Part shown: piece by piece, positions 28,734 to 38,590 of the stretch
Numbering within the stretch: the first letter of the stretch is position 1
How the letters are laid out: every line of letters begins with the position of its first letter
From: Enterobacter sp. RHBSTW-00175
Lineage (GTDB): Bacteria > Pseudomonadota > Gammaproteobacteria > Enterobacterales > Enterobacteriaceae
DNA: 64,000 nucleotides
Direction of reading: 5' to 3'
NCBI RefSeq assembly: GCF_013927005.1
Contig: NZ_CP055932.1
Coordinates: forward strand, 1-64,000
The notes under the pieces: generated by a model
The model's input: only the letters and a program-made list of their open reading frames with translations
Database searches by the model: none
Told to the model about the DNA's origin: nothing
Position numbers and translations under genes: made by a program

Positions 28734-30253
28734 ATGCCCGTACTTTTCAGGATGAGGGTAATCCCCTTGGTTTTACTTCTGGCACTCGTTTTTGCATTCT
28801 TACTTAACTGGCCGGTGTTGCTGCATTTCTACGATATCCTGAGCCGTCTTGAACATGTGAGGGCGGGGTTCGTCATCTCCATTCCGTTTGTGCTGGTTGC
28901 AGCGCTTAACTTTGTGTTTATGCCCTTCTCGGTTCGCTACCTGCTCAAACCCTTCTTTGCCCTGTTGCTGGTCACCGGTTCGGTGGTGAGTTACGCCACA
29001 CTGAAATATAAAGTGATGTTTGATCAGTCCATGATCGAAAATATACTGGAAACAAACCCACAGGAAGCGCATGCCTACCTGAATGGCTCACTGGTGCTGT
29101 GGCTGGTCTTCATGGGCATTCTTCCGGCTATCCTGTTGTTTTTGATTAAAATTGAATATGCAGACAAATGGTACAAAGGGGTTGCCCACCGGCTGCTTTC
29201 CATGCTCGCTTCGCTGATCCTGATTGCAGGTGTTGCCGCTCTGTATTACCAGGATTATGCTTCTGTCGGGCGCAATAACCCGACGCTGAACAAAGAAATT
29301 ATCCCGGCAAACTATGCGTACAGCACTTTCCATTACGTGAAGGATACCTATTTTACGACGAAAATGCCTTTCCGGACGCTGGGGGATGATGCAAGGCGCG
29401 TTACCCGGAATGGTAAACCCACGCTGATGTTCCTGGTAATTGGCGAAACGGCACGGAGCCAGAATTTCTCCATGAACGGCTACCCGCGTGACACAAATGC
29501 CTTTACCAGCAAAATCGATGGCGTTATTTCGTTCAGGAATATGCGTTCCTGTGGCACGGCGACCGCAGTCTCGGTGCCCTGTATGTTCTCGGATATGAAC
29601 CGGACGGATTACGATGGTAAAAAGGCTGCCGGCAGTGAAAATGTCCTCGACATCGTGCAGAAAACGGGGGTTTCGCTGTTGTGGAAAGAAAACGATGGCG
29701 GGTGTAAAGGCGTATGCAGCCGTATCCCGACTGTCGAAATTAATCCCGGTATCAGTAAAAAACTGTGTGACGGTAAAACCTGCTATGACGATGTTATGCT
29801 GGAAAACCTGGATACCGAAATCGGCAAAATGGCCGGAGACAAGCTGATCGCCTTCCATATGATTGGCAGCCATGGACCGACCTATTACCAGCGTTATCCG
29901 GCAGAGCATCGTCACTTCATGCCGGAATGTGCGCGCAGCGATATCGAAAACTGCACGCAGGAACAGCTGGTTAATACCTACGACAATACCATTCGCCACA
30001 CCGACTATGTGTTAGCGCAGATGATTGAAAAGCTTAAGCAATACAGCGAACAGTACAACACCGTACTGCTGTATGTGTCCGATCACGGCGAATCTCTGGG
30101 AGAGAGCGGACTGTATCTGCACGGTACCCCCTACAAACTGGCACCGGATCAGCAGACGCACATCCCGATGCAGCTCTGGATGTCGCCAGGCTTCATTGCT
30201 GCTAAAAATATTAACGCCGCGTGTCTGCAGCATAATGCCGTTAACAGGACATA
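28734..30253 (+). pseudogene. mcr-10: mcr-10-like lipid A phosphoethanolamine transferase, 5' part
   Basis: The first 507 codons of an inner-membrane phosphoethanolamine transferase of the MCR-9/MCR-10 group, which adds phosphoethanolamine to lipid A and confers colistin resistance. Five N-terminal membrane segments precede a periplasmic hydrolase domain with IGETARSQNFS (Zn ligand Glu, about residue 239), the nucleophile Thr in SCGTATAVSVPC, SHGPTYYQRYP (about 379) and SDHGES (about 450). An IS2-like element interrupts it at 30254. Read-through into the IS gives a 511-residue product ending RTYRLAP and lacking the last 32 residues. Joining the two parts restores exactly 539 codons, the MCR-10 length. 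The group is firm, the allele probable. Confidence 0.9.
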
Positions 30254-30344
30254 TAGACTGGCCCCATGAATCTCCAGACAGTTGGTATCACTTAAGTTAG
30301 TGATAGTCTTAATACTAGTTTTTAGACTAGTCGTTGGAGTCCGA

Positions 30345-30710
30345 ATGATTGATGTTTTAGGTCCAGAGAAGCGCAGACGGCGAAGTGTTCAGGAAAAAAT
30401 CGCCATTGTTCAGCAGAGTTTTGAGCCCGGAATGACCGTGTCGCTGGTCGCCCGTCAGCATGGCGTTGCTGCCAGTCAGCTGTTCCTGTGGCGTAAGCAG
30501 TATCAGGAAGGCAGCCTTACAGCCGTTGCCGCAGGAGAACAGGTTGTGCCCGCGTCGGAGCTGGCATCTGCGATGAAGCAAATTAAAGAGCTGCAGCGCC
30601 TGTTGGGCAAGAAAACCATGGAAAACGAGCTGCTAAAAGAAGCCGTTGAATATGGCCGACAAAAAAAGTGGATAGCGCACGTGCCCTTGTTACCGGAGGA
30701 TGGCGAATAA
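30345..30710 (+). CDS. insC: IS2 OrfA (InsC-like)
   Basis: 121-residue helix-turn-helix protein from the ATG at 30345, the InsC length. [17 protein letters not shown] and the [19 protein letters not shown] helix-turn-helix bind the ends. The frame extends upstream in the IR without support. An A7G run at 30661-30668 precedes the overlap with orfB and is the expected site for -1 frameshifting to the OrfAB transposase. Confidence 0.93.
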   Translation: MIDVLGPEKRRRRSVQEKIAIVQQSFEPGMTVSLVARQHGVAASQLFLWRKQYQEGSLTAVAAGEQVVPASELASAMKQIKELQRLLGKKTMENELLKEAVEYGRQKKWIAHVPLLPEDGE

Positions 30711-31573
30711 GCCTTGTCAGTCGTTGCCTCCGGGTCTCACGTGCGCAACTGCATGCCATAGCCCGTCAGTCGAAGGACTGGCAGGATCGTCGGTGCAAGC
30801 GCAAGCCTGATGATACTGACGCGCTGGCCCGTATCCATACCGTTATCGGCGATCTGCCCACCTATGGTTATCGTCGGGTATGGGCACTGTTGCGCAGACA
30901 ATCAGAAACTGACGACATGGCGGTGATCAATGCCAAACGCGTATACCGCATCATGCGTCAGAATGCGCTGCTGCTTGAGCGTAAACCGGAAATACCGCCA
31001 TCGAAGCGGGCGCATACAGGGAAAGTGGCCGTTGGAGAAAGTAACCAGCGGTGGTGCTCTGACGGCTTCGAGTTCAGCTGTGATAACGGTGAAAAACTGC
31101 GGGTCACGTTCGCTCTGGACTGTTGCGATCGCGAGGCACTTTACTGGGCGGCCAGTAACGGTGGATATGACAGTGAAACCGTGCAGGACGTCATGCTGGG
31201 TGCCGTGGAGCGTCGCTTCGGTAACAGCCTGCCGACATCCCCAGTTGAGTGGCTGACAGACAACGGTTCAGCCTACCGTTCTTATCAGACGCGTCAGTTC
31301 GCCAGAATGGTAGGACTGGAGCCTAAACATACGGCGGTACGTAGCCCGGAAAGCAACGGGATGGCAGAGAGCTTCGTGAAAACGATGAAGCGCGATTACA
31401 TCAGCATCATGCCGAAACCCGACGGGTTAACAGCGGTAAAGAACCTTGCGGAGGCCTTCGAACATTACAACGAATGGCATCCGCATAGTGCACTGGGGTA
31501 TCGTTCGCCACGGGAATATCTGCGGCGGCGAACCAGTAATGGGTTAAGTGATAAAAAGTGTATGGAAATATAG
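30668..31573 (+). CDS. insD: IS2 OrfB (InsD-like) transposase
   Basis: 301-residue catalytic part of the IS3-family transposase, the InsD length, opening at a GTG in the slippery A7G site. The DDE core shows [29 protein letters not shown] and [14 protein letters not shown]. Translation is expected mainly as a frameshifted OrfAB fusion. Identical to the copy at 32576. Confidence 0.93.
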   Translation: MDSARALVTGGWRISLVSRCLRVSRAQLHAIARQSKDWQDRRCKRKPDDTDALARIHTVIGDLPTYGYRRVWALLRRQSETDDMAVINAKRVYRIMRQNALLLERKPEIPPSKRAHTGKVAVGESNQRWCSDGFEFSCDNGEKLRVTFALDCCDREALYWAASNGGYDSETVQDVMLGAVERRFGNSLPTSPVEWLTDNGSAYRSYQTRQFARMVGLEPKHTAVRSPESNGMAESFVKTMKRDYISIMPKPDGLTAVKNLAEAFEHYNEWHPHSALGYRSPREYLRRRTSNGLSDKKCMEI

Positions 31574-31584
31574 GGGCCAATCCA

Positions 31585-31689
31585 ACATATTCCCACGATA
31601 ACCTTTTCGCGTCCGTACTGGGGCTCTGGGACATCACCACCGGGGCCTATCTTCCGGAAAGCGACCTGTTCCGCGAATGTCGTGGATAG
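31585..31689 (+). pseudogene. mcr-10: mcr-10-like gene, 3' part
   Basis: After the second ACATA the frame TYSHDNLFASVLGLWDITTG continues to PESDLFRECRG and a TAG at 31687-31689. This is the C-terminus of the MCR protein, separated from the rest by the IS2 element. It has no start of its own. Confidence 0.92.
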
Positions 31690-31750
31690 CCTACATACTC
31701 GGTCGATTTCCGGAAACAAACAGCCTGCTGCCGGAAATTATAAAATTTTG

Positions 31751-31808
31751 CTGACGGCGTGCATGCCGTCAGCGCCTGTTTGCCTGCTCCCGAAGCAGGC
31801 ATTTTTTT
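31751..31808 (+). terminator. Tandem hairpins and rho-independent terminator after mcr
   Basis: A hairpin CTGACGGC-GTGCAT-GCCGTCAG (31751-31772) is followed by GCCTGCT-CCCGA-AGCAGGC and seven T bases (31782-31808), a textbook terminator on the plus strand. It probably ended the mcr transcript before the IS2 insertion. Confidence 0.85.
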
Positions 31809-32161
31809 ACCTGAGTCGACCTGTCTGACATACATCGCCGCGCTTACCCACACCCTTATCCCCGGTTCCTGTGGATAAACCTTACAAAACGGATCCCCGT
31901 TTCTGGTACCTTCGGGCGGCAGAATGACCGGTTGCCTCTCGGCCAGCGCGCGGGCCCGTAGTATCTCTGTACCTGGCGTCATACCGGATGCCTGCCGTCT
32001 GCATTATCCTGACGGATGGAGCCGTCCATCATAAACCTGCCGGGTTCAGTACGGACGGGTGTCATCGCATTTACGATGAAGACAAAATGTGACTCTGATT
32101 ATCCCGTTGTGCTTACTGGCCGATCGGGGGATCTCTTTTCTGATACATTGTGTCAGCTCAG
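31809..32161. other. Spacer between mcr terminator and second IS2
   Basis: About 350 bases. A minus-strand frame (31647-31982) overlaps the terminator and shows no recognisable product. I see nothing else supported. Confidence 0.35.
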
Positions 32162-32252
32162 TAGACTGGCCCCATGAATCTCCAGACAGTTGGTATCACT
32201 TAAGTTAGTGATAGTCTTAATACTAGTTTTTAGACTAGTCGTTGGAGTCCGA

Positions 32253-32618
32253 ATGATTGATGTTTTAGGTCCAGAGAAGCGCAGACGGCGAAGTGTTCAG
32301 GAAAAAATCGCCATTGTTCAGCAGAGTTTTGAGCCCGGAATGACCGTGTCGCTGGTCGCCCGTCAGCATGGCGTTGCTGCCAGTCAGCTGTTCCTGTGGC
32401 GTAAGCAGTATCAGGAAGGCAGCCTTACAGCCGTTGCCGCAGGAGAACAGGTTGTGCCCGCGTCGGAGCTGGCATCTGCGATGAAGCAAATTAAAGAGCT
32501 GCAGCGCCTGTTGGGCAAGAAAACCATGGAAAACGAGCTGCTAAAAGAAGCCGTTGAATATGGCCGACAAAAAAAGTGGATAGCGCACGTGCCCTTGTTA
32601 CCGGAGGATGGCGAATAA
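32253..32618 (+). CDS. insC: IS2 OrfA (InsC-like), copy 2
   Basis: 121 residues, identical to the protein at 30345-30710, with the same A7G slippage site. Confidence 0.92.
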   Translation: MIDVLGPEKRRRRSVQEKIAIVQQSFEPGMTVSLVARQHGVAASQLFLWRKQYQEGSLTAVAAGEQVVPASELASAMKQIKELQRLLGKKTMENELLKEAVEYGRQKKWIAHVPLLPEDGE

Positions 32619-33481
32619 GCCTTGTCAGTCGTTGCCTCCGGGTCTCACGTGCGCAACTGCATGCCATAGCCCGTCAGTCGAAGGACTGGCAGGATCGTCG
32701 GTGCAAGCGCAAGCCTGATGATACTGACGCGCTGGCCCGTATCCATACCGTTATCGGCGATCTGCCCACCTATGGTTATCGTCGGGTATGGGCACTGTTG
32801 CGCAGACAATCAGAAACTGACGACATGGCGGTGATCAATGCCAAACGCGTATACCGCATCATGCGTCAGAATGCGCTGCTGCTTGAGCGTAAACCGGAAA
32901 TACCGCCATCGAAGCGGGCGCATACAGGGAAAGTGGCCGTTGGAGAAAGTAACCAGCGGTGGTGCTCTGACGGCTTCGAGTTCAGCTGTGATAACGGTGA
33001 AAAACTGCGGGTCACGTTCGCTCTGGACTGTTGCGATCGCGAGGCACTTTACTGGGCGGCCAGTAACGGTGGATATGACAGTGAAACCGTGCAGGACGTC
33101 ATGCTGGGTGCCGTGGAGCGTCGCTTCGGTAACAGCCTGCCGACATCCCCAGTTGAGTGGCTGACAGACAACGGTTCAGCCTACCGTTCTTATCAGACGC
33201 GTCAGTTCGCCAGAATGGTAGGACTGGAGCCTAAACATACGGCGGTACGTAGCCCGGAAAGCAACGGGATGGCAGAGAGCTTCGTGAAAACGATGAAGCG
33301 CGATTACATCAGCATCATGCCGAAACCCGACGGGTTAACAGCGGTAAAGAACCTTGCGGAGGCCTTCGAACATTACAACGAATGGCATCCGCATAGTGCA
33401 CTGGGGTATCGTTCGCCACGGGAATATCTGCGGCGGCGAACCAGTAATGGGTTAAGTGATAAAAAGTGTATGGAAATATAG
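32576..33481 (+). CDS. insD: IS2 OrfB (InsD-like) transposase, copy 2
   Basis: 301 residues, identical to the protein at 30668-31573; all DDE motifs are present. Confidence 0.92.
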   Translation: MDSARALVTGGWRISLVSRCLRVSRAQLHAIARQSKDWQDRRCKRKPDDTDALARIHTVIGDLPTYGYRRVWALLRRQSETDDMAVINAKRVYRIMRQNALLLERKPEIPPSKRAHTGKVAVGESNQRWCSDGFEFSCDNGEKLRVTFALDCCDREALYWAASNGGYDSETVQDVMLGAVERRFGNSLPTSPVEWLTDNGSAYRSYQTRQFARMVGLEPKHTAVRSPESNGMAESFVKTMKRDYISIMPKPDGLTAVKNLAEAFEHYNEWHPHSALGYRSPREYLRRRTSNGLSDKKCMEI

Positions 33482-33510
33482 GGGCCAATCCAGTACACCC
33501 TATTGCTATA

Positions 33511-33539
33511 GGTAAGTCTGTTCAAAAAACAGGCTTACC
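33511..33539. other. Imperfect hairpin in the junction after IS2
   Basis: GGTAAGTCTGTT and AACAGGCTTACC pair with one G-T mismatch around a short A-rich loop. It lies in 81 bases of orphan sequence between IS2 copy 2 and an older IS remnant. There is no T-run. Confidence 0.4.
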
Positions 33540-33573
33540 GTACAATAATTCTCTATATCCAAACTGACCCCGT

Positions 33574-34062
33574 TCAGACGGCTTCGAGTTCAACTGCGAC
33601 AACGGTGAAAAACTGCGGGTCACGTTCTTGCTGGACTGCTGTGACAGAGAGGCCATAGACTGGGCAGCGAGCACGGGAGGCTACGACAGTTCGACGGTGC
33701 AGGATGTGATGCTGAGGTCGGTGGAAAAGCGCTTCGGTGACAGGTTACCGGACACACCGGTGCAGTGGCTGACGGACAACGGTTCAGCGTATACGGCGTA
33801 TGAAACGCGGAGGTTCGCCGTAGAGCTGAATCTGGAGCCCTGCACAACAGCGGTGAGCAGCCCACAGAGCAATGGTATGGCTGAACGGTTCGTGAAAACG
33901 ATGAAGGAAGATTACATCGCGTTCATGCCCAAACCGGATGTGAGAACAGCGCTACAGAGCCTTGCAGCGGCGTTCAATCACTATAATGAAAACCACCCGC
34001 ATAGTGCGCTGGGATACCACTCTCCGAGGGAATACCGGCGGCAGCGGGCATCGTTAACTTAA
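33574..34062 (+). pseudogene. 5'-truncated IS3-family (IS2 group) OrfB
   Basis: The C-terminal half of an OrfB related to, but clearly different from, the IS2 OrfB here: [51 protein letters not shown]. The homology begins abruptly at 33574. An ATG at 33628 opens a 144-codon frame but would not give a functional transposase. The element's likely right end (ggaaatggaggggcaagatc) lies just before the hsdR stop at 34126. Confidence 0.88.
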
Positions 34063-34125
34063 GATACAAAAGCTGTCCGGAAATGGAGGGGCAAGATCAT
34101 CGCACCCTCCCGCACCAGCACCTTC

Positions 34126-37100
34126 TCATGCCGACGCCCCAGTCTGCGGCGGTGCTTTCGGCGGCACCGCGCCCCGCTGGTAGGTCGCATCGAACACTGT
34201 GTCCGTCAGCCAGCGCTTGAAGTTGGAGTTGTCGCTGAACTGCTTGAACAACTCGGTGTGGTCGGAAAGCAGCTCAAGCACCACGCGGTTGAGCGCCTTG
34301 TCGTGCTCCAACTTGGCGTTCTGCTTGTCGGAGTTCGCCTGCGCATTCTGGTAAGCCTTGTCCTGCGCTACTCGCGCAGGGATTTCCTCGGTGAGGACCT
34401 TGCGGATTTTGTCCTCGTCCTTCCACTCGATGTTGCCGAACAGGTCGTTGAAGGTCTTGATGATCGCGGAAAGTTTGTCGATGTCTGCCTCGCCCTTGCC
34501 GCCACCGCCGCCCGGCGGCACTGGCTCGACCGTGGCGTCGGCGTCGGCCATTGCCATCTTCAGCGCCGCTTTGGCCTCCACCCTGTAGCTGTCCATGTCG
34601 ATAGTCTCCAGCACCCCTCTGGAGAGATCTTCCTCTTTGGGTGCTGGCAGCTTGGGGATGAGGAAATTCAGGAAGATCGAGAGCTTCTCCCACGTCGGGT
34701 GGCCGTAGCTCAGAATCGCAGCAAGAAAGCCGTAGCTGCGCACGAAGGCCTTGGCTTTACCCTTAAACTTGACCTGATCGTCCTCGCCGAGCTTGTCGGT
34801 GTATTCGGCCACGCACACATCGAGGATGGGGTCGAGTTTGTCCCTGTCTTCGCCACTCAAGTACAAGGTCACCAATTCTTCCACCTGTTGCCAGCTATAC
34901 ACCTGCTGCCCGTCGAGTTCAGCCTTTAGGTCGTGCAGTTTGTTGGCGTCGGTTTCTCCAGTCTGGATGGTAGCGCGATAATAGTCCTGGAACGCTGCCT
35001 TCACCGCCTCGGCGTTGTCAGCAAAGTCGAGCACGAAAGTGTCGTGCTTTTGCGGATGAGCCCGGTTCAGACGTGACAGGGTCTGCACCGCCAGAACGCC
35101 CGCCAGTGGCTTGTCCACATACATAGTGTGCAGCAAGGGCTCATCGAAGCCGGTGACAAACTTGTTAGCAACGATGAGGAAGCGATACGGGTCTTGCTTG
35201 AGATTTGCCGGAATGTCCTTACTTGGAAACCCATTGAGATCGGCCTCGGTCTTCTTCTGACCACCAATCTCGAAATCACCCGAATATGCCACGATAGCTT
35301 TGTACGGGCTCTTGATCTGTGTGAGGTAATCCGACACCTCGCGCCAGTAGTCGATGGCCCGCTCAACGCCGTTGCACACGATCATGGCCCGCGCTTTGCC
35401 GCCAATTTTCTGCTTACCCACAACCTGTGCGATGAAGTGATCGACCATGATCTCGGCCTTGCGGCGGATGGCCTTGTCGTGCGACTCGACGTAGTGGCGG
35501 ATCTTCTTCAGCGCCTTCACCTTATCGAACTCCGGATCGTCCGCCACTGTCTTAGCCACTTGATAGAAGCTGTCGTAGGTGGTGTAGTTCTCCACCACGT
35601 CGAGGATGAACTTCTCCTGGATCGCCTGCTTGGTGGTGTAGGTCAGTTCTTCGGGCGAGCGGGACTGCACCTTGTCACCGACCAGGGTCTTCTCGCCGAA
35701 CAACTCCAACGTCTTGTTCTTAGGTGTGGCAGTGAACGCGAAGTAGCTGGCGTTGGCCAACAGTTTGCGCGAGGCAATACGCTTCTCGATTTCCGCGTTG
35801 ACTGCATCCTGCGTGCTGTCCTCCTCGAACTCCTCCGCAGCAACCTTGCCGCCGAGGGCTTCGTGCATCCGCGCCGTGGTCTTGCCGCCTTGGCTGGAAT
35901 GCGCCTCGTCGATCAACAGCGCGAAGCTCTTGCCTGAGAGGTCGCCCAGCTCATCGAGGATGAACGGGAATTTCTGCACCGTGGTGACGATGATCTTCTT
36001 GCCCCGGCGCAGATACTCGCGCAGCTCCTGCGCGTTGTCGGAGTGGCCGAAGATCGCCGCCACATGGTCATAACCCTTGATGGTGCGGGCGATCTGTGTG
36101 TCCAACGCACGCCGGTCGGTGATGACGATGATGGAGTCGAACTGCACCGTCAGCGGATCGTCCTTGCGGCGCAGCTCCACCAACTGGTGCGCCAGCCAGG
36201 CAATGGTGTTGCTCTTGCCGCTTCCTGCCGAATGCTGGATTAGGTAACGATTACCCACCCCATCCGCATGGGCGCGGCGCAGAAGGGCTCGCACCGTGCG
36301 CAACTGATGGAAGCGTGGGAAGATCTGCTTGCGCTTCTTGCGTTTCTTGCCGCCAGCGTCCACTTCTTCCTCTTCTACCACCTGCGCGTAGCTCTCGATG
36401 ATGTTGGCCAGCGACTCGCGAGTCAGCACCTGCTTCCATAGGTAATCAGTCTTCAGACCATCCGGATTGGGTGGGTTGCCAGCGCCGCTGTTCCAGCCCT
36501 GGTTAAATGGCAGGAACCACGAGGCCTTGCCCTTCAGCTCGGTACAGAACGCAGCCTCCACATCATCCACTGCAATGTGCGCCACACAACGCCCCAACTG
36601 GAACAGCAGCTCCTGCGGGCTGCGCGTGGTCTGGTACTGGACGATGGCGTCGGCCAGGGTCTGCTTGGTCAGCGAGTTCTTCAACTCGAAAGTCAGCACC
36701 GGCAGACCGTTGATGAAGATGGCCAAGTCTAACTCGTTGCCGGATTCGTTGCTGTAGCGTACCTGTCGGGTAACGCTGAAGATGTTCTTGCCGAAGGCGT
36801 CTGCTGCTGCTGCGTTGCCCGGCGTGGGTAGCAGCTTGTAGAGATCGACGTGTACGGGGCCGTGGCTAACCCCCTTGCGAAGCACATCCACCACACCGCG
36901 CTTGGTGATCTCACCTTGCAACCGGTGCAGGAACTGAGTGCGCTTGATGCCGTCCGCCGCCAGTTCCAGCGTGTCTACTGCCTTGGGCTGGGTGGATTGC
37001 AAGAAGGCGAGCAGCTGTGTCACATCCAGCGCCACGTCGCGGTTGTAGTCAGTGGGCTTGCCCTGCACGTAGCCGTTGTGGGTGGCGGCGAAGTCCGTGG

Positions 37101-37203
37101 GAGCCAGCTCATGGCTGTACTCGGGCTGCGGCACACCGGTCAAGCTGCGTACCACGCGCGCCTCGAACCAGCGCTCACTGGTGTCAGTTTTCGCCATCGC
37201 CAT
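34126..37203 (-). CDS. hsdR: Type I restriction endonuclease subunit R
   Basis: A 1025-residue HsdR. The N-terminal nuclease domain has ELDLAIFINGLPVLTFELKN (PD-(D/E)xK, about residues 152-171). The motor follows, with Walker A SAGSGKSNT, IIVTTVQKFPF and the DEAH-box LLIDEAHSSQGG, then helicase motifs such as FAFTATPKN and ANKFVTGFDEP. It cleaves unmodified DNA after ATP-driven translocation in complex with HsdM and HsdS. Its start overlaps the hsdS end by 20 bases; an ATG at 37197 is an alternative. The stop lies about 25 bases from IS debris, but the C-terminus looks complete. Confidence 0.95.
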   Translation of the reverse strand: MAMAKTDTSERWFEARVVRSLTGVPQPEYSHELAPTDFAATHNGYVQGKPTDYNRDVALDVTQLLAFLQSTQPKAVDTLELAADGIKRTQFLHRLQGEITKRGVVDVLRKGVSHGPVHVDLYKLLPTPGNAAAADAFGKNIFSVTRQVRYSNESGNELDLAIFINGLPVLTFELKNSLTKQTLADAIVQYQTTRSPQELLFQLGRCVAHIAVDDVEAAFCTELKGKASWFLPFNQGWNSGAGNPPNPDGLKTDYLWKQVLTRESLANIIESYAQVVEEEEVDAGGKKRKKRKQIFPRFHQLRTVRALLRRAHADGVGNRYLIQHSAGSGKSNTIAWLAHQLVELRRKDDPLTVQFDSIIVITDRRALDTQIARTIKGYDHVAAIFGHSDNAQELREYLRRGKKIIVTTVQKFPFILDELGDLSGKSFALLIDEAHSSQGGKTTARMHEALGGKVAAEEFEEDSTQDAVNAEIEKRIASRKLLANASYFAFTATPKNKTLELFGEKTLVGDKVQSRSPEELTYTTKQAIQEKFILDVVENYTTYDSFYQVAKTVADDPEFDKVKALKKIRHYVESHDKAIRRKAEIMVDHFIAQVVGKQKIGGKARAMIVCNGVERAIDYWREVSDYLTQIKSPYKAIVAYSGDFEIGGQKKTEADLNGFPSKDIPANLKQDPYRFLIVANKFVTGFDEPLLHTMYVDKPLAGVLAVQTLSRLNRAHPQKHDTFVLDFADNAEAVKAAFQDYYRATIQTGETDANKLHDLKAELDGQQVYSWQQVEELVTLYLSGEDRDKLDPILDVCVAEYTDKLGEDDQVKFKGKAKAFVRSYGFLAAILSYGHPTWEKLSIFLNFLIPKLPAPKEEDLSRGVLETIDMDSYRVEAKAALKMAMADADATVEPVPPGGGGGKGEADIDKLSAIIKTFNDLFGNIEWKDEDKIRKVLTEEIPARVAQDKAYQNAQANSDKQNAKLEHDKALNRVVLELLSDHTELFKQFSDNSNFKRWLTDTVFDATYQRGAVPPKAPPQTGASA

Positions 37204-38590
37204 CCTCCTCCTCGGTCACATCATCTGGGTCATCGCCGAGCGCAGCCAGCGCCGTGTCGTCCACCACGTCGTCCGGGCCGGGCTGCCAGCCCCGCACGTC
37301 CACTTGGCCTGTGACCACATCGGCAATCAGGCGGTCGCGGTATTCGCGGATCAGCTTGATTTCTTCTTCGGTACGGGCGATGGCGTCGTCCAGCGGCTGG
37401 CATTCGTCGCTGATCCACCGGCAGATGGCTTTTTGTTCTTCGATGGGAGGGACGGTGAACGGAATCGTCACGAGCTTTTCGCGCGTCAGGTGCGCGATGC
37501 TGACGCGGTTCACGATGGCATTGAAACGGCCACGCTTGCCATAGGTGAAAAACTGGTGAAACAGGAATTCCGGCAGCATCATCGGCTTGGCCGCAACCCG
37601 ATGCACAGAGTTCTGGATGTAGCACTCCGGCAGTTCATCGTTCCACATGCAGGCCCGACCAACTTCTCCGCCTTCGCTGACCAGCAAGTCACCCTTGCGG
37701 ACGCGGAGCTGCGCCATCTCAGCTTTGGCTACCCACATTTCCTTTACGTCGCGCACATCGGGCTTAATCCACTGCACATTCGTGGAGCGCAGGTAGGGCT
37801 TGAAATCCCCATCGCCAGCCTTGGCTTCCGTGGTCAGCATCTTGCCCAAGACCACGTTGGCCACGTTCTTCAGCCTTTGCACTTCCCAGTGCTCCGGTAC
37901 CTCACCCAGCCATTCGATGCCGGACGGCTTCAGAGCCACCGATGAATCAAGGCCGCGCGTGACAGCGTGGTCGATAATTCGCAGCTTCTGTTCGGTGAGC
38001 AGCTTGATCAGATCGCGCTTGGTCTTGATGAAGCGGGCCATGTGCGCATCCTGAGCGCGCAGGTAAGCGACGATTTGGTCCTGCTCAGGGCGCGGGGGCT
38101 GGATCAGCGCAATGTCGAGGAACTGATTCGGGTACAGGCGCAGGCGCGAGGATCGGATGCCGGTCGAGCGTCCGATGTATTCGGCCACGTAGGCGCGGGT
38201 GCGCAACAGGTAGTCGAGATACGCCGGATTGAAGCTATCGGCGTGATGCGGGCGATACACACCATAGGCGGGACTGACGATGCCCTCGTGCTTGCTCGCA
38301 CCAAGCGCCGCCATCCACGCCCACAGCGTGTTGATGACGATGTCGCCAGGGCGGCACAGCTTGGAGCCAACGTAGCTCGCAGCCTTGAACATCGTGACCT
38401 TCTTTTGGCTGCGCGGGGTAACGCCGGTGAGGTGAGACACCGACAGCAGTTCCTCCTGTCCGGTCTTCGAGCGCTCATCCACCTCGCGGAAGAATGTCTT
38501 GGCACGTTGCTCGTTCCAGTGTTCCGGCACAGCAGGCAACCAGCGCATTTTCGGCCGTCGGTAGTTCGGGTACACACTCGCCACTGTCAT
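37184..38590 (-). CDS. hsdS: Type I restriction specificity subunit S
   Basis: A 468-residue HsdS with two target-recognition halves. The first begins LPAVPEHWNEQRAKTFF and the second, at about residue 226, WLGEVPEHWEVQRLKNV, the repeated entry motif of the family. Each half ends in a conserved helical spacer: PPRPEQDQIVAYLRAQDAHM and VPPIEEQKAICRWISDEC. It sets the DNA sequence read by the M2S and R2M2S complexes. The start codon overlaps the hsdM stop by one base. The recognised sequence cannot be read from the protein by eye. Confidence 0.94.
   Translation of the reverse strand: MTVASVYPNYRRPKMRWLPAVPEHWNEQRAKTFFREVDERSKTGQEELLSVSHLTGVTPRSQKKVTMFKAASYVGSKLCRPGDIVINTLWAWMAALGASKHEGIVSPAYGVYRPHHADSFNPAYLDYLLRTRAYVAEYIGRSTGIRSSRLRLYPNQFLDIALIQPPRPEQDQIVAYLRAQDAHMARFIKTKRDLIKLLTEQKLRIIDHAVTRGLDSSVALKPSGIEWLGEVPEHWEVQRLKNVANVVLGKMLTTEAKAGDGDFKPYLRSTNVQWIKPDVRDVKEMWVAKAEMAQLRVRKGDLLVSEGGEVGRACMWNDELPECYIQNSVHRVAAKPMMLPEFLFHQFFTYGKRGRFNAIVNRVSIAHLTREKLVTIPFTVPPIEEQKAICRWISDECQPLDDAIARTEEEIKLIREYRDRLIADVVTGQVDVRGWQPGPDDVVDDTALAALGDDPDDVTEEEDGDGEN

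Larger units (their letters stand above)
30254..31584 (+). mobile_element. IS2-like element (IS3 family), copy 1
   Basis: Exactly 1331 bases, the length of IS2, from TAGACTGGCCCC to GGGGCCAATCCA. It is flanked by the 5-base target duplication ACATA (30249-30253 and 31585-31589). It is inserted in the mcr gene in the same orientation. Two overlapping frames, orfA and orfB, are present. Confidence 0.95.
32162..33492 (+). mobile_element. IS2-like element, copy 2
   Basis: 1331 bases with the same ends as copy 1, in the same direction, 577 bases downstream. Both encoded proteins are identical to copy 1. The 5-base flanks (ctcag and gtaca) do not match, so this copy lacks a target duplication and probably marks a recombination or deletion joint. 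Confidence 0.94.

Noticed and set aside
31647..31982. Minus-strand frame between the mcr terminator and the second IS2
   Set aside because: It runs through the terminator and the mcr 3' end, has no recognisable domain and no good ribosome-binding site.
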